Shown here: piece after piece, positions 6,926-9,879 of the stretch
How the letters are laid out: every line of letters begins with the position of its first letter
Position numbering within the stretch: the first letter of the stretch is position 1
NCBI GenBank assembly: GCA_016194725.1
Contig: JACQAW010000234.1
Location: forward strand, 1-9,879
Reading direction: 5' to 3'
Length of the DNA stretch: 9,879 nt
Source: Deltaproteobacteria bacterium
Lineage (GTDB): Bacteria > Bdellovibrionota > UBA1018 > UBA923
The notes under the pieces: generated by a model
The model's input: only the letters and a program-made list of their open reading frames with translations
What the model was told of the DNA's origin: nothing
Databases searched by the model: none
Made by a program: the position numbers and the translations under genes

Positions 6926-7486
6926 ATGCAAAAGCTCAGGCGGGTGCAGGATCTGGAGAGCCAGCGACTGCAGAGGGCCGCTACTTTTGAGGACACGCTT
7001 TCGGCGGCGCTGGATGCTTATCTGGAAAAATATGATCCGCTGAAAAAGGCTCAGCGAAGTGTTGCCAAGCTCACAAAGCTGGAATCCAAGTCGGAATTCA
7101 AATCAGAATCCAAGCCAGAATCCGAGCCAGAATCCCAGCCCACGTCCACGTCCAAATCCATGTCGATGCCCTCGCCGCAGTCCACCAATTTGGAATCTGA
7201 ATTCACGTCAGAAATCATTTTTAACGCGCTGCGCTCCGTATCGCCGCGGATAAAAGCCCCGCACGGCGGACAGCGCAAGCCAAACTCAGCCGTCCTGAAA
7301 CACCAGCTGAATCTTCGCGACCAGGCTCGCTGCACTCACAAAGGCAGCCAGGGCCATCGCTGCGAAAACACCAGATGGCTTGATTTTCACCACCTCGTCC
7401 CCGTTCACCTGGGCGGCGACGACATTCTCGAAAATCTGACCACGCTTTGCAGTGTGCACCATCAGATGCAGCACTTGAAAACATGA
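6926..7486 (+). CDS. HNH endonuclease, short and probably 5'-truncated
   Basis: The frame is open from an ATG at 6761 (241 residues), but the first 55 residues look like translated spacer and contain the 6800 hairpin. The ATG at 6926 (186 residues) begins just where helix-forming sequence starts; neither start has a good ribosome site. Numbering from 6926: a helical part (about 2-46, with 'LDAYLEKYDPLKKAQR') resembles the middle of larger HNH proteins; a Ser/Glu/Lys/Pro-rich linker follows (about 50-95); the HNH domain ends the protein. In it, paired cysteines C136, C146 and C175 with H178/H179 can bind zinc, and 'DFHHLVPVHLGG' with Asn170 gives the His-Asn-His set. The nuclease core thus looks intact, while the N-terminal domain usual in the family is missing. 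It may be a remnant or a small solo nuclease. It is convergent with the ACT gene, 25 bp away. Confidence 0.7.
   Translation: MQKLRRVQDLESQRLQRAATFEDTLSAALDAYLEKYDPLKKAQRSVAKLTKLESKSEFKSESKPESEPESQPTSTSKSMSMPSPQSTNLESEFTSEIIFNALRSVSPRIKAPHGGQRKPNSAVLKHQLNLRDQARCTHKGSQGHRCENTRWLDFHHLVPVHLGGDDILENLTTLCSVHHQMQHLKT
7083..7142 (+). repeat. Five 12-bp tandem repeats inside the HNH gene
   Basis: Units at 7083, 7095, 7107, 7119 and 7131, each close to 'aatccaagccag', encode the E-S-K-P/E-S-E-P type linker. The period keeps frame, so copy-number change would lengthen or shorten the linker without breaking the gene. A looser 'acgtccacgtcc' continues after it. Confidence 0.7.
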
Positions 7487-7511
7487 CGACTGGCCAGCAC
7501 CGGAGTGCGGT

Positions 7512-7889
7512 TCAGCTCAAGTCATGCCCCGCTGCCACAAGTATAGTGCGGGCTTTTTCCAAATTCTCGGCCTTCACTAACAGGTAGTCCGTCTCAAAGG
7601 TCGAAACCGCAAAAATACTGATGGCCGCCTGGGCCAGCGGACCAGCCAACGCGGCCAGAATTCCCGTCAGGCCAAAATCCATCGGCCCCTGGACTTTGAT
7701 GAGGCTCCAGCCTTGCTCGCATTGTACTCCGGCAGGTACCTGGTCCTGCACGCAAACAACAGAAAGCTCGTCAGCCGTTCCGGAAACGCTGAAAAACCCA
7801 CCCTGCAAAGCCCAGGTCGGAATGGCACTTTCTGGCGCCAGCCGGCAAACAGCGTATAGTCCGGGTATCACCACCAACTTCAAGTTCAA
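7512..7889 (-). CDS. ACT-domain protein (COG3603/CASTOR-ACT type)
   Basis: 125 residues from a TTG at 7889. Small cytoplasmic protein. The C-terminal half carries 'ISIFAVSTFETDYLLV' (90-105) after 'GPMDFGLTGILAALAGPL', the signature I associate with a family of paired-ACT proteins of unknown function; ACT domains generally bind amino acids. The N-terminal half is the matching first lobe ('WALQGGFFSVSGTADELSVVC'). The TTG overlaps the TGA of the upstream START-like gene (TTGA), and AGAAGG stands 4 bp before it. A second TTG at 7883, 10 bp from AGAAGG, is the other possible start and would remove only two residues. It probably shares a transcript with the upstream gene. Its ligand is not visible from sequence. 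Confidence 0.88.
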   Translation of the reverse strand: MNLKLVVIPGLYAVCRLAPESAIPTWALQGGFFSVSGTADELSVVCVQDQVPAGVQCEQGWSLIKVQGPMDFGLTGILAALAGPLAQAAISIFAVSTFETDYLLVKAENLEKARTILVAAGHDLS

Positions 7890-8713
7890 AAAACCTTCTT
7901 GTCGTTGATAATGTCGCCCACGCTGTCGTCGTTGTACTCATCTTCCCAGTGCTTCTTGCACTCCTGCCTGATCTTGTCGTAGCTCCAGTCGGGGTGCTCG
8001 GCTTTGAGCTTGATGGCGATGTCGGTCAAAAAAATGTCGCGCAGGCTGTCGCGCCAAATGCGCGCCGGCGCCAGCGATGCGGCGATGCCCCAGTCGGCAT
8101 CAAAGAAATCATACTCTGTGTAGCGGGTGGTTTTGGAGTCAATGCGGTCGAGCACCATGATTCCGTCGCTGTATTTCAGCGTGTTGCTCGATTTGAGCTG
8201 GTAGCGGTAAAAGATGTGCGTGGGGTCGCTATCGAAGGTGTAAAAATAAGTCGTATAAGTCGTATTGGGCACGAAGGGCAGCGGTATGGGCTGCTCCCAG
8301 AACATGGTCACGCGATTGCCCTCGCGCTCGACGACATGAATGTCCTTGAACTCGAAAAACAGCTGCTTGTAATGGTCAAAATCCTCGAGCACTTTTTTCA
8401 CTTCGGTTATGGGCGCCTCGACCAGCATGGCCTGGCCCACGCCGATGGCATGGGGGTGGTCGGGAGTATTGTAGGCGACGAGTTTCACGCTCACATGCGA
8501 CTCGGGTGCGCTGGGCGGCAGCAGCCGCGAGGGCCACTTCGCGATAGCCTCGATGAGCCCTTTGCGCTGAGGTCCGTTCAAGCCCGGGGGCGGATTCTCG
8601 TCGACCGCATGTCGGGGTGCGCCGGCCGTGGGCACGGTGGCCAGGAGCAAGGCAAGCAACAGGGTTGAGAGTGCGAGCGGCGCGCGGGTGTCTTCAGATA
8701 GTTTTTGCAACAT
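7886..8713 (-). CDS. Secreted START/SRPBCC-like protein
   Basis: 275 residues. MLQKLSEDTR followed by the hydrophobic run 11-27 is a signal peptide, probably cut near Ala30-Ala32, so the protein is periplasmic or exported. Residues about 74-235 have the START/polyketide-cyclase layout: 'GQAMLVEAPITEVKKVLEDFDHYKQLF' (a first strand and helix typical of this fold), 'VTMFWEQPIPLPF', paired strands 'YTTYFYTFDSDPTHIFYRYQL' and a long C-terminal helix ('RDSLRDIFLTDIAIKLKAEHP'). Such folds bind lipids or other hydrophobic ligands; the ligand here is unknown. A charged tail (250-275) follows. AGGA lies only 3 bp before the ATG (upstream cagga-c-ATG), which is close, but no other in-frame Met precedes the signal peptide. 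First gene of a pair with the ACT gene. Confidence 0.85.
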   Translation of the reverse strand: MLQKLSEDTRAPLALSTLLLALLLATVPTAGAPRHAVDENPPPGLNGPQRKGLIEAIAKWPSRLLPPSAPESHVSVKLVAYNTPDHPHAIGVGQAMLVEAPITEVKKVLEDFDHYKQLFFEFKDIHVVEREGNRVTMFWEQPIPLPFVPNTTYTTYFYTFDSDPTHIFYRYQLKSSNTLKYSDGIMVLDRIDSKTTRYTEYDFFDADWGIAASLAPARIWRDSLRDIFLTDIAIKLKAEHPDWSYDKIRQECKKHWEDEYNDDSVGDIINDKKVF

Positions 8714-8912
8714 GTCCTGATTAGTTTTCAGCAGTTTAGTAACAGAAGCAAGGGGTGTGCCTGAAAAATCATGGGATTTCGCAGGACTGCCCCCGTTCAG
8801 AGATCTTAAGATTTAAACAAAAATTACGCATTTGCCCGACAGATAACGCGCTAAAATAGAGCCACTGGGAACATCGTGAGTACACGTGGAACGTATGTGA
8901 AAGGCGTGCATT
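8714..8912. promoter_or_regulatory. Divergent spacer with a -10 box and a 10-bp palindrome
   Basis: 199 bp between the START-like gene and the receiver gene. TAAAAT (8852-8857) is a good -10 for the receiver gene, about 55 bp before its ATG. The -35 is weak (ATTTGC, 8830-8835, 16-bp spacer). ATCTTAAGAT (8803-8812) is a perfect 10-bp palindrome next to TTTAAA, placed where an upstream regulator could bind. I see no clear promoter for the minus-strand gene. Confidence 0.35.
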
Positions 8913-9218
8913 ATGAGTCGTATTTTGGTGATCGACGATGATCGGAATACTTCGTTTGTAGTCGGCACCGTTCTGGAATCCGCGGGCCATGAGTGCGAGT
9001 TCGTTGAAACCACCGAACGGGGATTGGCCTGCCAGGAGCAATCCAAGTTCGACATGATCGTGGTCGAGATTCGCTCAGCCAGCATCAACGCGCAGGACAT
9101 CTATGCGACGCTGCGGCGCCGCGGTGATCAGACGCCGGTGGTGATGCTTGACGAAAAGGGCATCGACGTCGACGAGCTGCTGACCACCATTACGAAATGT
9201 CGGCTCGCGGTGGATTAG
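8913..9218 (+). CDS. Short, degenerate response-regulator receiver (pseudo-receiver)
   Basis: 101 residues, a stand-alone receiver with no output domain; usual length is about 115-125. The first strand and acidic pocket are intact ('ILVIDDDR', D8-D10). The strand that should end in the phosphorylated Asp reads 'FDMIVVEIRSAS', so Glu52 replaces Asp. The usual Thr/Ser after strand 4 is Asp80 ('VVMLDEKG'), and the final strand with the invariant Lys is absent. It therefore cannot be phosphorylated normally. Glu at that site often mimics the phosphorylated form, which is known for response regulators in general. AAAGG stands 7-8 bp before the ATG and a TAAAAT box lies upstream, so expression looks likely. 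The 3' end overlaps the DUF962 gene tail-to-tail. It might bind one of the kinases upstream in the window; this is inference. Confidence 0.85.
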   Translation: MSRILVIDDDRNTSFVVGTVLESAGHECEFVETTERGLACQEQSKFDMIVVEIRSASINAQDIYATLRRRGDQTPVVMLDEKGIDVDELLTTITKCRLAVD

Positions 9219-9505
9219 AGCGTCCGGCCCAGCAGCATTTTGAGGTACATTTCAAAATCGGCGCGCAGCGACCACCAGGGGTGGCGAAACGTGGCGGGCC
9301 TGTTCTTTTCGAAAAAGGCGTGCCCGATCCAGGCGAAGCCGTAGCCGGCTATCGGGGAGCCAAGCCACAGCAGCGGCTGGTGCAGAACGAGAGCGGCGGC
9401 AGCGCAGCTCAGTGCCAGCGTGGTGCCTATGAAATGCAAGCGTCGGCACGTGGCGTTGCGGTGCTGCGCAAGATAGTACGGCCAGAACTGCGCGTAGCTT
9501 TTCAC
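9215..9505 (-). CDS. DUF962 / Mpo1-like small membrane protein
   Basis: 96 residues from a GTG at 9505. The pattern is the DUF962 family: 'FWPYYLAQHRNATCRRLHFIGT' at the N-terminus, two hydrophobic segments (about 27-42 and 46-63), then 'GYGFAWIGHAFFEKNRPATF' and 'WWSLRADFEMY'. The conserved His residues (H15, H24, H62) are present. In yeast the related Mpo1 is an iron-dependent 2-hydroxy fatty acid dioxygenase; bacterial members are mostly uncharacterised, so a lipid role is only an analogy. The GTG overlaps the stop of the upstream metalloprotease gene as GTGA, suggesting coupled translation; no strong ribosome site is seen. The stop overlaps that of the receiver gene by 4 bp. Confidence 0.9.
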   Translation of the reverse strand: MKSYAQFWPYYLAQHRNATCRRLHFIGTTLALSCAAAALVLHQPLLWLGSPIAGYGFAWIGHAFFEKNRPATFRHPWWSLRADFEMYLKMLLGRTL

Positions 9506-9879
9506 GCCGCGTTTCGGTCCGGGCTGTCGCTGGCATGAAGGCCCTGGCGCTTGAGCCGTTCCTGATTCAACAGAGAAATGCGCAGCTCGGTGGTGGGATG
9601 CGCGGTTTCGGGCGAAAGAACCGAGGTCGGGTCCTTGCGGTCGCTGGGCAGGTCGTTGAGCGTGTCGATGCGCCGCAAAGCCGAGCTCAACGCATCAAGG
9701 TCGGCACCCAGCCGAAACACGGCATAAGAATCTGCTTCGAGCTCATGGCGGCGCACCTGCTTGCGCGCGACAAAGTAAGGTGAAAACGCCGGTAACAGCG
9801 CGGCCAGCAGCATGGGCAGCACGAGCTGCTCTTTGCTCAGCAAAACGATGCTGGCTCCGATGATCAGTGCCGCCAGGAC
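9502..9879 (-). CDS. M48-type (HtpX-like) metalloprotease, C-terminal part
   Basis: The frame is open to the right edge, giving 125 visible residues; the 5' part with the expected HExxH motif lies outside. Residues 1-34 are hydrophobic (membrane segments). Then 'RRHELEADSYAVFRLGAD' (43-60) matches the third-ligand region of M48 peptidases, Glu46 and Asp50 in an E-x-x-x-D arrangement, followed by 'ALSSALRRI' and the typical C-terminal 'HPTTELRISLL'. An internal TTG at 9843 could be mistaken for the start but lies within the hydrophobic region. M48 enzymes are zinc proteases of the membrane or envelope; substrate unknown. It overlaps the DUF962 gene by 4 bp. Confidence 0.82.
   Translation of the reverse strand, partial: VLAALIIGASIVLLSKEQLVLPMLLAALLPAFSPYFVARKQVRRHELEADSYAVFRLGADLDALSSALRRIDTLNDLPSDRKDPTSVLSPETAHPTTELRISLLNQERLKRQGLHASDSPDRNAA

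Noticed and set aside
7051..7335. Ser/Asp-rich minus-strand frame
   Set aside because: It is the antisense reading of the 12-bp repeats within the HNH gene.
7487..7511. Bidirectional terminator between HNH and ACT genes
   Set aside because: Only CATGAC/GTCATG (about 33 bp apart) pairs here and there is no T-run on either strand.
7949..8668. 239-codon plus-strand frame
   Set aside because: Antisense to the START-like gene, which has a signal peptide and fold pattern on the other strand.
9197..9783. Plus-strand frames near the right edge
   Set aside because: Antisense to the DUF962 and M48 genes, both of which show family motifs.

Overview
The window is GC-rich bacterial DNA with dense gene packing (several 4-nt start/stop overlaps and one 26-nt overlap). 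Two signal-peptide or membrane-anchored proteins predicted to form outer-membrane beta-barrels, and periplasmic-type sensors, point to a Gram-negative cell. A FecR/fibronectin-like surface protein, kinases with no DNA-binding partner and a short HNH nuclease remnant would fit a Bdellovibrionota- or 'delta'-like lineage. That placement rests on the general look of the proteins and not on a marker gene, so it is tentative. No rRNA, tRNA, CRISPR, insertion sequence or phage gene was seen.

Left part (1-6156): a sensory block. On the minus strand, running off the left edge, is a large FecR-domain protein with two fibronectin-like 'YYWRV' repeats and a C-terminal beta-barrel. Divergent from it, across a 114-bp AT-rich spacer with dyads, is a plus-strand cluster: (i) a membrane histidine kinase with a periplasmic sensor, a HAMP domain and an unusually long H-box region; (ii) an overlapping cytoplasmic protein with an N-terminal receiver and a C-terminal histidine kinase; (iii) a secreted, probably barrel-forming protein resembling DUF1207. 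The likely logic is kinase 1 -> receiver of protein 2 -> kinase module of protein 2 -> an unlinked regulator, because no DNA-binding or enzymatic output domain is encoded here. The two outer-membrane-type proteins on either side suggest the signal concerns the cell envelope.

Middle (6157-7511): a decayed or accessory stretch. It holds about 320 bp of G/T-rich DNA without a convincing gene, a tandem array of imperfect 28-bp repeats, an AT-rich island, a strong hairpin, and a short HNH endonuclease gene. The nuclease keeps its catalytic domain but appears to lack the usual N-terminal part, and it carries a 12-bp coding repeat.

Right part (7512-9879): ordinary small genes. A minus-strand pair encodes a secreted START/SRPBCC-like protein and an ACT-domain protein, with a TTGA overlap. 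A divergent short receiver has Glu where the phosphorylated Asp should be. A minus-strand pair encodes an M48-type metalloprotease (partial, running off the right edge) and a DUF962/Mpo1-like membrane protein, with a GTGA overlap; the latter overlaps the receiver gene tail-to-tail by 4 bp.
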